A stretch of 22,142 nucleotides of DNA from Bacteroidales bacterium. Lineage in GTDB: Bacteria; Bacteroidota; Bacteroidia; Bacteroidales; F082. Below the pieces are notes generated by a model. It was not told the DNA's origin. It saw nothing but the letters and a program-made list of their open reading frames with translations, and made no database searches. Shown here one piece after another: positions 12,935 through 20,703 of this stretch (positions are counted from its first letter, which is position 1; each line of letters starts with the position of its first letter). The DNA is taken from NCBI GenBank assembly GCA_017428285.1, contig JAFRRE010000106.1, forward strand, positions 1 through 22,142, written 5' to 3'. A program made the position numbers and the translations under genes.

Positions 12935-15900
12935 ATGAATAAGTTAAAACGAAATACGGGTATCATCAGCGGCAGCATACTGCGCCAGAAGATTGTCTGG
13001 GCAGTCGTGGCGGTCATTGTGGCCTTTGGTATCTATGCCCTTGTCGACATGAAGAAGGACGAGTTTCCGGCCTATACCATCCGCTTGGGCATCGTGGCAG
13101 GCGTGTATCCTGGCGCCAACTCTGAGGAGGTGGAAGCCCAGCTTACCAAGCCCTTGGAACAGCTGCTGTTTGAAATGCCCGAGGTGGACCGCAAGAACAC
13201 CTATTCTGTTACCAAGGAGGGAATGTGCTACATCTACACCAGCCTCGACGAGTCGGTGAAGGACAAGGACATCGCTTGGTCGAAGATTCGGCATAAGATC
13301 AATGAGTCCAAGGCTTTGAACTTTCCTGCAGGCGTGTTGGCCATCGCCGTCATCGATGACTTCGGCAATACCTCTTCGCTGCTCATCGCCATGGAGTCGG
13401 CCGACAAGACCTACCGCGAGATGCACGACTATACCGACGACCTCACTCATCGCCTGCGTGCTATCCCCGAGATGGGCAATGTGCGCGTGATGGGCGAGCA
13501 AAACGAGGAGATCGCCGTCATCATCGACAAGGAAAAGCTTTCGTTCTATGGCATCAGCCCCAACACCTTGATGCTGCAATACGCCTCACAAGGTCTGCTT
13601 ACTACCACAGGCACCATGCAGGGCAACGACTTCGACCAGCCGTTGCACATCGAGAATCCCATGGTCAGCGAGCAGGAACTCGAAGAGCAGATCATCTATT
13701 CCGACGCGGCGGGCAACACCATCCGTCTGCGCGATGTGGCCACCGTTGAACGCCGTATGGCCGAGTCGTCCAAAGTGGTCAACTTCAATGGCAACGATGC
13801 CTTGATTATCAGCGTGGAGATGCGCAAGGGTTACAACATCGTGGCTTTCGGAAGGGAAGTGGAGAAGGTGCTTTCCGAGTTTAAGGCCACCCTGCCTGAC
13901 AGCGTGAAGCTCTACCGCATCACCGACCAACCCAAGGTTGTACAGAAGTCTGTCAGCTCGTTCCTCCGCGACCTACTCATCTCCATGATTGTCGTCATCG
14001 TGGTCATGCTGCTGCTGTTTCCCTTCCGCACGGCCCTCATCGCCAGTTCGGGACTGCCTATTTGTACGGCATTCAGCATCGGGATGATGTATCTCTTTGG
14101 CATTGAATTGAATACCGTTACCTTGGCAGCACTCATTGTCGTGCTCGGTATGATTGTGGACGACTCTATCATCAATATCGACGGCTATATCGACAAGTTG
14201 AGCCAAGGCTATAAGCCCTTCGATGCAGCCGTGAGCAGTGCCCGAGAGCTCTTCATGCCCATGTTCATCGCCACAGCCGCCATCGCCTGCATGTTCTTCC
14301 CGATGACGCGAATCATCACTGGACCTTTGGGCGAGTTCGTGCAGCTCTTCCCTTGGACCGTGGCCTTTTCGCTGATGGCTTCTTTGGCCTACGCCATGCT
14401 CGTCATCCCCGGACTTGAGATCATGTTCATCAAGCCGGAAGACAAGCCGCGACACAACGGCTTTGTGAGGGCACAGATGCGGTTTTTCAGTTTCCTACAA
14501 CGCCTCTACGACAAGATGCAGAGCCACTGCTTCAAGCACCCGTTGTTTACCCTCGGCATGGGAGTTGGCTCTATTGTCCTAGGCGTGCTGATGTTTTTGG
14601 CCTTGCATGTGCAGATGATGCCTATGGCCGAGCGCGACTGCTTCGCCGTCGAGATTCGTCTGCCCGAAGGCAGCAGCCTCGAAGCCACTACAAGGGTCAG
14701 CGACTCGCTACAACAATTGATGCTGGCCGACAAGCGCGTCACCTCCGTGACGGCTTTCATCGGCGAAAGCGCACCGCGTTTCCATGTGACCTACTCACCC
14801 AGCATACCCGCGTCCAACCTCTCGCAGCTGGTCGTCAACACTACCTCAAAGAAGACCACCGAAGCCTTGCTGAAAGAGTGGGACGACAAGTATTCCAATT
14901 ACTTCCCCGAAGCCTACGTGCGTTTCCGTCAGCTTGACTATCAGGCCGTTTCAACGCCTGTCGAGGTTTATGTCTATGGCGATGACTACAGCAAGACCGC
15001 CCCTGTAGCGCAGCAAATCAAGGACTATATGCTCACCCTTGACAAGGAGTTGCGTTGGGTACACACCGATTACGATGAACAACTGTCATCAGTGAAGGTG
15101 ACCATGAAACCCGAGGAATGCGCCCGCTTGGGACTCACCAAAGGCTTCCTCTCCTTGGATTTGGCCAGCAGCCTCAACGGCCAGCCTTTGACCACCATCT
15201 GGGAAGGCAGCCGAGGCATCCCCGTGCGATTGTATTCCCAGCAAAACTATGACCCCAACAACTACGAATCCGTACAGAACCAGCTGATTCCGACCATGGT
15301 GCCAGGCACCAATGTGCCGCTCCGTCAGGTGGCCGACATCCATCCTGAATGGCATCCTGCGCAATTGGTGCACCGCAACGGCAAAAATACCATCACCGTG
15401 GCTGCCGACATGAAATTCTGGAAGCCGCAGACCGTGAGCATGAAGAAGATTCAACAGTACATCAATACGGAAATCACGCCCAACCTGCCCGAAGGCGTAA
15501 GCATCGAATACGGTGGCCTTTCGTCGCTCAACACCAGCGTCATCCCGCAACTGCTGAAGAGCCTGATTGCTGCCATTTTAGTGCTTCTGGTGTTCCTTGT
15601 GGCCTACTTCAAGAAATTGAATCTGGCCATTCTCACCTTGGGCTCCAGTGCCTTGTGCATGTTCGGCGCCTTCTTTGGCGAGTGGCTCTTTGGCCTCGAC
15701 TTCGGCATGACTTCCTTGTTGGGTATCGTCAGCTTGATTGGTATCATCATGAGGAACGGTATTGTCATGTACGAATATGCCGAAACACTCCGCACCGAGG
15801 AGGGCTTGCCCACCAAGGAAGCCGCCATGAAAGCCGGTAGCCGCCGCATGAGGCCCATCTTCCTGACCTCGGCCACCACTGCTTTGGGTGTGCTCCCGAT

Positions 15901-16033
15901 GATTATCTCACGCAACCCACTCTGGATGCCCATGGGCGTGGTCATCTGTTTCGGCGTGGTGCTTTCGATGGTGATTATTCTGGCCGTGATGCCGGTGATG
16001 TATTGGCAAATCTTTAGAAAGAGTAAGTCATGA
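12935..16033 (+). CDS. RND (HAE-type) efflux pump, inner-membrane transporter
   Basis: 1032 aa, the usual length for AcrB-like pumps. TM1 (IVWAVVAVIVAFGIYAL) is followed by a large periplasmic loop with VYPGANSEEVEAQLTKPLEQ. The TM cluster has GMIVDDSIINIDGYID, with D409 and D410 matching the proton-relay Asp pair of AcrB TM4. A second TM set follows around 540 and 880-1025. At the position of AcrB Lys940 there is Arg940 (GIIMRNGIVMYEYAE). It is expected to be a proton-driven exporter, substrate unknown. The stop overlaps the next start (ATGA, 16030-16033), indicating coupling to the channel gene. It starts 101 bp after the adaptor stop. Confidence 0.95.
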   Translation: MNKLKRNTGIISGSILRQKIVWAVVAVIVAFGIYALVDMKKDEFPAYTIRLGIVAGVYPGANSEEVEAQLTKPLEQLLFEMPEVDRKNTYSVTKEGMCYIYTSLDESVKDKDIAWSKIRHKINESKALNFPAGVLAIAVIDDFGNTSSLLIAMESADKTYREMHDYTDDLTHRLRAIPEMGNVRVMGEQNEEIAVIIDKEKLSFYGISPNTLMLQYASQGLLTTTGTMQGNDFDQPLHIENPMVSEQELEEQIIYSDAAGNTIRLRDVATVERRMAESSKVVNFNGNDALIISVEMRKGYNIVAFGREVEKVLSEFKATLPDSVKLYRITDQPKVVQKSVSSFLRDLLISMIVVIVVMLLLFPFRTALIASSGLPICTAFSIGMMYLFGIELNTVTLAALIVVLGMIVDDSIINIDGYIDKLSQGYKPFDAAVSSARELFMPMFIATAAIACMFFPMTRIITGPLGEFVQLFPWTVAFSLMASLAYAMLVIPGLEIMFIKPEDKPRHNGFVRAQMRFFSFLQRLYDKMQSHCFKHPLFTLGMGVGSIVLGVLMFLALHVQMMPMAERDCFAVEIRLPEGSSLEATTRVSDSLQQLMLADKRVTSVTAFIGESAPRFHVTYSPSIPASNLSQLVVNTTSKKTTEALLKEWDDKYSNYFPEAYVRFRQLDYQAVSTPVEVYVYGDDYSKTAPVAQQIKDYMLTLDKELRWVHTDYDEQLSSVKVTMKPEECARLGLTKGFLSLDLASSLNGQPLTTIWEGSRGIPVRLYSQQNYDPNNYESVQNQLIPTMVPGTNVPLRQVADIHPEWHPAQLVHRNGKNTITVAADMKFWKPQTVSMKKIQQYINTEITPNLPEGVSIEYGGLSSLNTSVIPQLLKSLIAAILVLLVFLVAYFKKLNLAILTLGSSALCMFGAFFGEWLFGLDFGMTSLLGIVSLIGIIMRNGIVMYEYAETLRTEEGLPTKEAAMKAGSRRMRPIFLTSATTALGVLPMIISRNPLWMPMGVVICFGVVLSMVIILAVMPVMYWQIFRKSKS

Positions 16034-17469
16034 AGAAGAATATCCTTTTGTTCCGACGGATTTGCAATCCGTCGGCCAAGAAAAGGGGATTTAAAATCCC
16101 CACTTCAATACGGCCGGATTACAAATCCGTCCGAACCTTGGCATTAATGATTCTGCTTACATCATTTTCGGTTTTCTTGATGGCACAGGAACCGTTCCGT
16201 CTCTCCGTTCAGGACTGCATTGAGATGGCCTTGGAGAACAACATCGAACTGAAAAACAGCCAGTTGGAAATCAATAAAGCGCGAGCTACAAAAAACGAAG
16301 CCCGTGCCGAATACTTTCCTACTATCTCAGCACAAGCCGTGGCTTTCGATGCCTTGAACCCGATGCTCACCTTCGGTATTGAGGACATCGACAATGCGCA
16401 GTTGAGGCAGCTTCTTTATACCCTTTATGCCGAATACGGTGCCAATATGGGCATAGACAAAGAGTATTCCTTCGTGCAGAACGGCGTGATGCTCAACGCG
16501 ATGGCGACAGAACCTATCTATGCGGGAGGTCGTATCCGCAATGGCAACAAACTCGCCAAGTTGGGCATTGATGCCGCCGAGACTCAGGCAAAAGTGAAAG
16601 AAGATGAGGTTTGCCTACAAACCGAAACGCTCTATTGGCAAATCGTGGCCTTGCAAGAGAAACTGAACACTTTGGACCAACTCGACCGACTTTTGGATAC
16701 CTTGGACAAAGACCTATCGGGAGCTATTGAGGCAGGTTTGGCCATGCCCACCGACCAATTCAAGCTGAAGGTGAAGCAAAATGAGAGCCAACTCAACCGC
16801 AAGAAAGTAACCGACGGCATCACCTTGCTCAAGATGGCCTTGGCGCAAACCATAGGTGCTGATTGGCAGACGATGGTGCTCGCCGACACCTTGGGCTTGG
16901 AAACCGAGCCAACGGTGTATTACAAACAACCTAATGAAGCAGTTTCGCAGCGCAACGAAAGCCACCTCCTCGACCTCTCTTTGCAAGCCGAGAAACTGAA
17001 GAAGAAAATGACCTTGGGCGAGGCCTTGCCCTCGCTGTTAGTGGGCGGCAGTGTGAACTATCATACCGTTATGGAGAACACCAAACCCAATGCATTGGTC
17101 TTCGCTGTGCTGCAAGTGCCCATCACCGACTGGCACAAGACCTCCATCAAGCTGAAGAAGCACAACCTCGACGCCGAGATGGCCGAAAACACGCGCCGCA
17201 ACCTCACCGAGAAGATGGAGATGCAGACCAACCAAGCCTGGTTCAACCTTGAGCAGAGCTGGCTGCGCATCACCATGGCGCAAACCGCTCTCAACGACGC
17301 CGAAGCCAATTTAAAAATCACAGAGGACTATTATGAGGCAGGTTTGGTGGCCCTTTCAGATGTCCTTGAAGCTCAGACCCTACTTAAGCAAAGCCGTGAC
17401 GAGCTCACCGACAGCCGCGTAGAGTATAGGATCAACCTGGTGACCTATAGGCAGCTGGCCAAGGATTAA
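16030..17469 (+). CDS. TolC-family outer-membrane efflux channel with interrupted signal peptide
   Basis: 479 aa of the outer membrane efflux protein family. The mature part begins near QEPFRLSVQDCIEMALENN (about residue 53) and shows the two long helical-hairpin repeats of TolC: ELKNSQLEINKARATKNEARA in the first half and a matching ALNDAEANLKITEDYYEAGLVALSDVLEAQTLL near the end. It completes the tripartite pump with the two upstream genes and overlaps the pump stop by four bases. The N-terminus is odd. After MKKNILL comes a 29-residue basic insert encoded by a palindromic element (16050-16136), then the hydrophobic LALMILLTSFSVFLMA. Removing exactly 87 bp restores a normal signal peptide beginning MKKNILFLALMILLTSF. 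The extended, highly basic n-region may still direct export, or translation may start at ATG 16147. Confidence 0.92.
   Translation: MKKNILLFRRICNPSAKKRGFKIPTSIRPDYKSVRTLALMILLTSFSVFLMAQEPFRLSVQDCIEMALENNIELKNSQLEINKARATKNEARAEYFPTISAQAVAFDALNPMLTFGIEDIDNAQLRQLLYTLYAEYGANMGIDKEYSFVQNGVMLNAMATEPIYAGGRIRNGNKLAKLGIDAAETQAKVKEDEVCLQTETLYWQIVALQEKLNTLDQLDRLLDTLDKDLSGAIEAGLAMPTDQFKLKVKQNESQLNRKKVTDGITLLKMALAQTIGADWQTMVLADTLGLETEPTVYYKQPNEAVSQRNESHLLDLSLQAEKLKKKMTLGEALPSLLVGGSVNYHTVMENTKPNALVFAVLQVPITDWHKTSIKLKKHNLDAEMAENTRRNLTEKMEMQTNQAWFNLEQSWLRITMAQTALNDAEANLKITEDYYEAGLVALSDVLEAQTLLKQSRDELTDSRVEYRINLVTYRQLAKD
16050..16136. repeat. 87-bp palindromic element inserted in-frame in the TolC-like gene
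   Basis: Terminal inverted repeats GTTCCGACGGATTTGCAATCC (start) and its near-inverse ending CCGAAC. Three internal hairpins: CCGACGGATT-TGC-AATCCGTCGG (16053-16075), GGGGATTT-A-AAATCCCC (16085-16101) and CGGATT-ACA-AATCCG (16115-16129). The length between termini is exactly 87 bp, or 29 codons, with no stop codon in the used frame. It encodes basic sequence with RRICNPSAKKRGFK and YKSVRT. Confidence 0.85.
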
Positions 17470-17480
17470 AGCACTATATC

Positions 17481-17510
17481 TTTGAGTTTTGCACGAATTT
17501 TGTAATTTTG
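17481..17510 (+). promoter_or_regulatory. promoter of the DUF2147 gene
   Basis: TTTG (17481-17484), 18 nt, then TAATTTTG (17503-17510). The ATG follows 24 nt after the -7 box. Confidence 0.6.
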
Positions 17511-17534
17511 TCGCCTGATTCAAAACTCAATCTA

Positions 17535-17972
17535 ATGAAGAAACTCCTTTTTTTAGTCCTTTTCATGGCCACGGCCATGCTCGGACAGGCCCAAGTCAGC
17601 AAGATGATTGGCCAGTGGAACACATACGACGACAATACGGGCGACCTGCGCTCAACCGTTAAAATCTATGAAGAAAACGGCACATACGAAGCGGTGATCA
17701 TCACTCTTTATGAAAAAGATGCCAACGGTAAATTCCAGGTGATGAAGGCCCCTTACGCCAAAGAATACGAAGGCGTGGTCGGCACACACCTCTTCAAGGA
17801 GATGAAGGCTGACGATGACCTGTTGAGAGGCAAGATCTACGACCCCGAAAGCAAGAAGACCTACAATGCCAAGGTGACTTACAAGGCCAAAACCGACGAA
17901 CTCAGCGTGCGCGGTTCGTTGGACAGGGCCGGACTGCTGGGCCGTTCGCAGGTCTGGAAACGCAAGAAATAA
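17535..17972 (+). CDS. DUF2147 exported protein
   Basis: 145 aa from the ATG at 17535; further upstream in-frame sequence overlaps the promoter and is not coding. The signal peptide is MKKLLFLVLFMATAMLGQA. The mature chain shows the DUF2147 pattern: IGQWNTYDDNTGDLRSTVKI, YEAVIITLY, LLRGKIYDPESKKTYNAKVTY and the final LSVRGSLDRAGLLGRSQVWKR. This is a small lipocalin-like beta-barrel family found in the periplasm of many Gram-negatives, of unknown biochemical role. It stands alone, with a good promoter upstream and a palindromic terminator-like repeat downstream. Confidence 0.88.
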   Translation: MKKLLFLVLFMATAMLGQAQVSKMIGQWNTYDDNTGDLRSTVKIYEENGTYEAVIITLYEKDANGKFQVMKAPYAKEYEGVVGTHLFKEMKADDDLLRGKIYDPESKKTYNAKVTYKAKTDELSVRGSLDRAGLLGRSQVWKRKK

Positions 17973-17987
17973 ACACGGAATTTGTTG

Positions 17988-18047
17988 AACACGGATTGCA
18001 CGGATTTACACGGAATTCTCTCTGTGAAAATCCGTGTCATCCGTGTT
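17988..18047. repeat. AACACGGAT palindrome, probable bidirectional terminator
   Basis: Arms 17988-18007 and 18028-18047 pair at 18 of 20 positions around a 20-nt loop and are followed by CTTTT. The repeat lies between the convergent DUF2147 gene and the 53-aa gene and ends just before the latter's stop codon. It belongs to the same class of dispersed palindromes (ACACGGATTT units). Confidence 0.65.
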
Positions 18048-18050
18048 CTT

Positions 18051-18212
18051 TTATACATCAAATTTGAATTCGGCATCAAACCAGCCGGTGTCTTCCTTTA
18101 AAAGATCATATTCTTCGCCCGTTTGGTGGTCAACCACATGCACGGTGCCTTTGATGTCGTCGTAGGTGAAGGTAAACTGTGAGTTTACGTCGTCGTCTTT
18201 AGGTACGTCCAT
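18051..18212 (-). CDS. 53-aa acidic protein of unknown function
   Basis: ATG at 18212 to TAA at 18051-18053. The protein begins MDVPKDDDVNSQFTFTYDD and continues with IKGTVHVVDHQTGEEYDLL, KEDTGWFDAEFKFDV. It is strongly acidic, with alternating hydrophobic/polar residues that suggest a small beta-sheet protein and no signal or membrane segment. Codon use is protein-like (GAC, GTA, ACC, AAA mixed as in its neighbours), and a stop lies five codons upstream in frame, so this start is firm. A complete promoter (18241-18272) lies 29 bp upstream. I do not recognise the family. It is a soluble cytoplasmic protein, if real. Confidence 0.65.
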   Translation of the reverse strand: MDVPKDDDVNSQFTFTYDDIKGTVHVVDHQTGEEYDLLKEDTGWFDAEFKFDV

Positions 18213-18240
18213 TTTAGATGTTATCTATGTTTTGCGGTTG

Positions 18241-18272
18241 CAAAACTAATCAATTTTTCTTTTTGGAAACAA
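18241..18272 (-). promoter_or_regulatory. promoter of the 53-aa gene
   Basis: On the minus strand TTG (18270-18272), 21 nt, then TAGTTTTG (18241-18248), followed after 28 nt by the ATG. This is one of the best promoter matches in the window. Confidence 0.65.
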
Positions 18273-18313
18273 ATCTGCCACAAATCTAATACAAATTGTA
18301 TTGTCCGTTCTGC

Positions 18314-18426
18314 CGCTTCGCGTCATTGCGAACGGAGTGAAGCAAATCGAAGATTCGACGTAGTCAATCCAGAGAAAGAGCTTGTTGTCTAGACTGCTTC
18401 GTGCCTCGCAGTGACGCAAAGCGTTG
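18314..18426. repeat. GCGTCATTGCGA...GAAGCAATCCAG palindromic element, copy B, with nested insert
   Basis: Same family as 11051-11144. Left arm CGCTTCGCGTCATTGCGAAC (18314-18333) with GAAGCA (18340-18345); right arm CTAGACTGCTTCGTGCCTCGCAGTGACGCAAAGCG. The left arm is interrupted inside the GAAGCAATCCAG box by about 20 nt (near 18345-18365) that match the block at 12868-12891 in inverted orientation. It fills the gap between pgi and the promoter of the 53-aa gene; no gene is visible in 18273-18470. Confidence 0.7.
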
Positions 18427-18470
18427 CAAAACGATTTATGATAAGATTGATGTTAGATTTATTTCTATGA

Positions 18471-19802
18471 TCACAAACCTAATCTTTCATTCAATTTCTT
18501 CGTTTGTTCTTCAAATCCTTTCTTTCCCAAAAGTGCAAACATATTCTTTTTGTAGGCTTCCACGCCGGGTTGGTCGAAGGGATTCACATCCAGCATGTAG
18601 CCGCTGACGGCGCAGGCCATCTCGAAGAAATAGATTAGCTCGCCAAGGACCTTTTCGGAGACTTCGGGGATGACAATGCGCAGGTTCGGCACGCCGCCGT
18701 CCTCGTGGGCCAACACAGTGCCGAGTTCAGCCTTGTGGTTCACCTCGCTGATGCGCTTGCCAGCGATGTAGTTGAGTTGGTCGAGGTCTTCGTTCTCCAT
18801 GGGGATACGGAGCTCGTGGTTCGAGTTCTCCACCGAAATCACCGTCTCGAAGAGGTTGCGCAGACCGTCTTGGATGTATTGTCCCATGGAGTGCAGGTCG
18901 GTGCTGAAGGTGACCGAAGCGGGGAAGATACCTTTGTGCTGTTTGCCGTGGCTCTCGCCGTAGAGTTGTTTCCACCATTCGCTGAAATACACCAGACGCG
19001 GCTCATAGTTGACCATGATCTCGTTGGTCAGGCCTTGGGCATAGAGGGCTTGACGCACCACAGCATATTGCGTGACGGGGTTCTCAAGGGTGGGGCAGGC
19101 CTTGCATTGTTTCTCCATTTCGACGGCGCCCTTCACCAAAGCGCGGATGTCGATGCCCGCCATGGCGATGGGCAGCAGACCCACGGGGGTGAGCACCGAG
19201 AAACGGCCGCCCACGTCATCGGGGACGATATAGGTCTTGTAGCCCTTCACGTTAGCCAATTGTTTGAGGGCGCCACGGGCCTTGTCGGTGATGGCAATGA
19301 TGCGCGAGGCGGCCTCCTGTTCGCCGTATTTGTTGATGATGTGTTGCTTGAGGATGCGGAAGGCGATGGCGGGCTCCGTTGTCGTGCCCGACTTGGAAAT
19401 GACCGCCAGCGAGTAGTCCTTCTTGTCGAGGATGGCCATGAGGTCGTGGAGGTAGTCCTCGCTCATGTTATGGCCAGCATAGACGATGAGAGGTTTCTCG
19501 CCAGTGAGCGGTGCGAAGTGATTCTGCAAGGCCTCGATGACAGCACGGGCGCCGAGATAGGAGCCGCCGATGCCGATGACAACGAAAATTTCCGACTTTT
19601 TGCGCAGGTCGGCAGCGGTCTTCTCGATGTCTGCTAAAAGATTTTCATCGATTTCCGAAGGCAGATTCACCCAGCCGAGGAAGTCGTTGCCAGCACCTGT
19701 TTTATTGAAGATAGTTTCATAAACTTCTGAAACTCTTGATTCTAAATGACTTTTTTGGTTTTTGTCTAGAAAAGGTTGGACATGTGTGAGGTCGATTTTC
19801 AT
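18471..19802 (-). CDS. pgi: glucose-6-phosphate isomerase
   Basis: 443 aa, the short bacterial form. It interconverts glucose-6-phosphate and fructose-6-phosphate in the cytoplasm (glycolysis/gluconeogenesis). Motifs: FVVIGIGGSYLGARA (73-87), AVISKSGTTTEPAIAFR (133-149) for sugar-phosphate binding, DVGGRFSVLTPVGLLP (196-211), LYGESHGKQHKG (280-291, catalytic Glu283) and FDQPGVEAYKKNMFALLG (409-426, Lys418). The ATG at 19802 gives the normal family N-terminus MKIDLTHVQPFL. It diverges from the response regulator gene, and the two promoters share an AT-rich 152-bp region. Confidence 0.97.
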   Translation of the reverse strand: MKIDLTHVQPFLDKNQKSHLESRVSEVYETIFNKTGAGNDFLGWVNLPSEIDENLLADIEKTAADLRKKSEIFVVIGIGGSYLGARAVIEALQNHFAPLTGEKPLIVYAGHNMSEDYLHDLMAILDKKDYSLAVISKSGTTTEPAIAFRILKQHIINKYGEQEAASRIIAITDKARGALKQLANVKGYKTYIVPDDVGGRFSVLTPVGLLPIAMAGIDIRALVKGAVEMEKQCKACPTLENPVTQYAVVRQALYAQGLTNEIMVNYEPRLVYFSEWWKQLYGESHGKQHKGIFPASVTFSTDLHSMGQYIQDGLRNLFETVISVENSNHELRIPMENEDLDQLNYIAGKRISEVNHKAELGTVLAHEDGGVPNLRIVIPEVSEKVLGELIYFFEMACAVSGYMLDVNPFDQPGVEAYKKNMFALLGKKGFEEQTKKLNERLGL

Positions 19803-19825
19803 ATTTTCTGAATATTAAGATGCTG

Positions 19826-19833
19826 CGAAGATA
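19826..19833 (-). promoter_or_regulatory. possible -7 element of pgi
   Basis: TATCTTCG on the minus strand is one base off TAnnTTTG and lies 23 nt before the ATG. There is no TTG at the right distance. Confidence 0.3.
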
Positions 19834-19877
19834 AGACAAAATCTTTAAGAATGTGATGGTTATATCAAAAAAAATAC

Positions 19878-19885
19878 TATTTTTG
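19878..19885 (+). promoter_or_regulatory. -7 element of the response regulator gene
   Basis: TATTTTTG matches TAnnTTTG; no TTG lies at the -33 position. The leader to the ATG would be about 65 nt, very T-rich and without a Shine-Dalgarno site. Confidence 0.45.
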
Positions 19886-19954
19886 CACAACATTTTTTGC
19901 ACATCAACGTTTTACATGCAAGCTTATTATTCGTTTTTATTTTAGTTTTTTTAT

Positions 19955-20647
19955 ATGTCACGTTTAAAGATTTTATTGGCCGAAGACGATCGTGGATTAG
20001 GTATGATTGTCAAGGCTTTCCTTGATTCCAAGGGCTATCCCACCACCTTATTCCAAAATGGCGAAGAGGCTTGGAACAGCCTTCGCGACGTCCAGTATGA
20101 TTTGTGCATTACCGATGTGATGATGCCTGTGATGGACGGTTTTACTTTAGTCAAACAAATTAAGGCGGTGCAACCCATGATGCCTGTCATCTTCCTGACC
20201 GCCAAGAAGGAGGAGGAGGATGTTTTGGAAGGCTTCAGCTTGGGTGCCGACGATTATATCACCAAACCCTTCAGCATGGATGAGCTGTTGGCACGCGTCA
20301 AGGTTTTGGAGCGCTGGTTGACCTACACTCCTTCTAGCACTTCGACATGTGAGTATCGTCTCGGCGGTTTCACTTTCGACGTGCCGCATCTCACTTTGAC
20401 CGATTTCAAGGGCGAAAGGCGCAAGCTGACCTCCAAGGAGATGGAATTGCTGTACATGCTTTGTGAGCACAAAGGCGAGACATTGGAACGCGGTCTTGTT
20501 TTGAGGACCATCTGGGAGGAGGAAAACCGCACCAACGCCCGCTCGATGGATGTCTATATCACCAAGTTGCGCAAGTACTTCAAGGATGACCCCAACGTCG
20601 ACATCCTGAATGTGCACGGCGTGGGATTTAAGCTGGTGGTGAAGTAA
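19955..20647 (+). CDS. rprY: OmpR-family response regulator (RprY-like)
   Basis: 230 aa. The receiver domain (1-120) has the acidic pocket E10-D11-D12, phosphoacceptor D54 (CITDVMMPVMDGF), T82 and K104 (YITKPFS). The C-terminal winged helix (about 133-230) has the OmpR/PhoB pattern LTSKEMELLYMLCEHKGETLERGLVLRTIW, then SMDVYITKLRKYF and the wing VHGVGFKLVV. The closest remembered relative is RprY of Bacteroides and Porphyromonas. In Bacteroides it pairs with the kinase RprX, while in P. gingivalis it is an orphan; no kinase is adjacent here either. It converges with the serine hydrolase gene onto a shared terminator. Confidence 0.88.
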   Translation: MSRLKILLAEDDRGLGMIVKAFLDSKGYPTTLFQNGEEAWNSLRDVQYDLCITDVMMPVMDGFTLVKQIKAVQPMMPVIFLTAKKEEEDVLEGFSLGADDYITKPFSMDELLARVKVLERWLTYTPSSTSTCEYRLGGFTFDVPHLTLTDFKGERRKLTSKEMELLYMLCEHKGETLERGLVLRTIWEEENRTNARSMDVYITKLRKYFKDDPNVDILNVHGVGFKLVVK

Positions 20648-20667
20648 CAAAGCTGTTACAATAGTAA

Positions 20668-20699
20668 AAAGGCGCGAGGAGAACTCTCTTCGCGCCTTT
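20668..20699. terminator. bidirectional rho-independent terminator
   Basis: AAAGGCGCGAGGAGA pairs with TCTCTTCGCGCCTTT (one G-T wobble) and a tight loop. It is flanked by A-runs on one side and T-rich sequence on the other. It sits between the convergent response regulator (stop 20647) and serine hydrolase (stop 20704) genes. Confidence 0.85.
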
Positions 20700-20703
20700 G
20701 TCT

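Noticed and set aside
18705..19637. 310-codon + strand open frame opposite pgi
   Set aside because: It mirrors the pgi coding strand; the translation is a His/Val/Leu-rich shadow, while the minus strand carries every Pgi motif.
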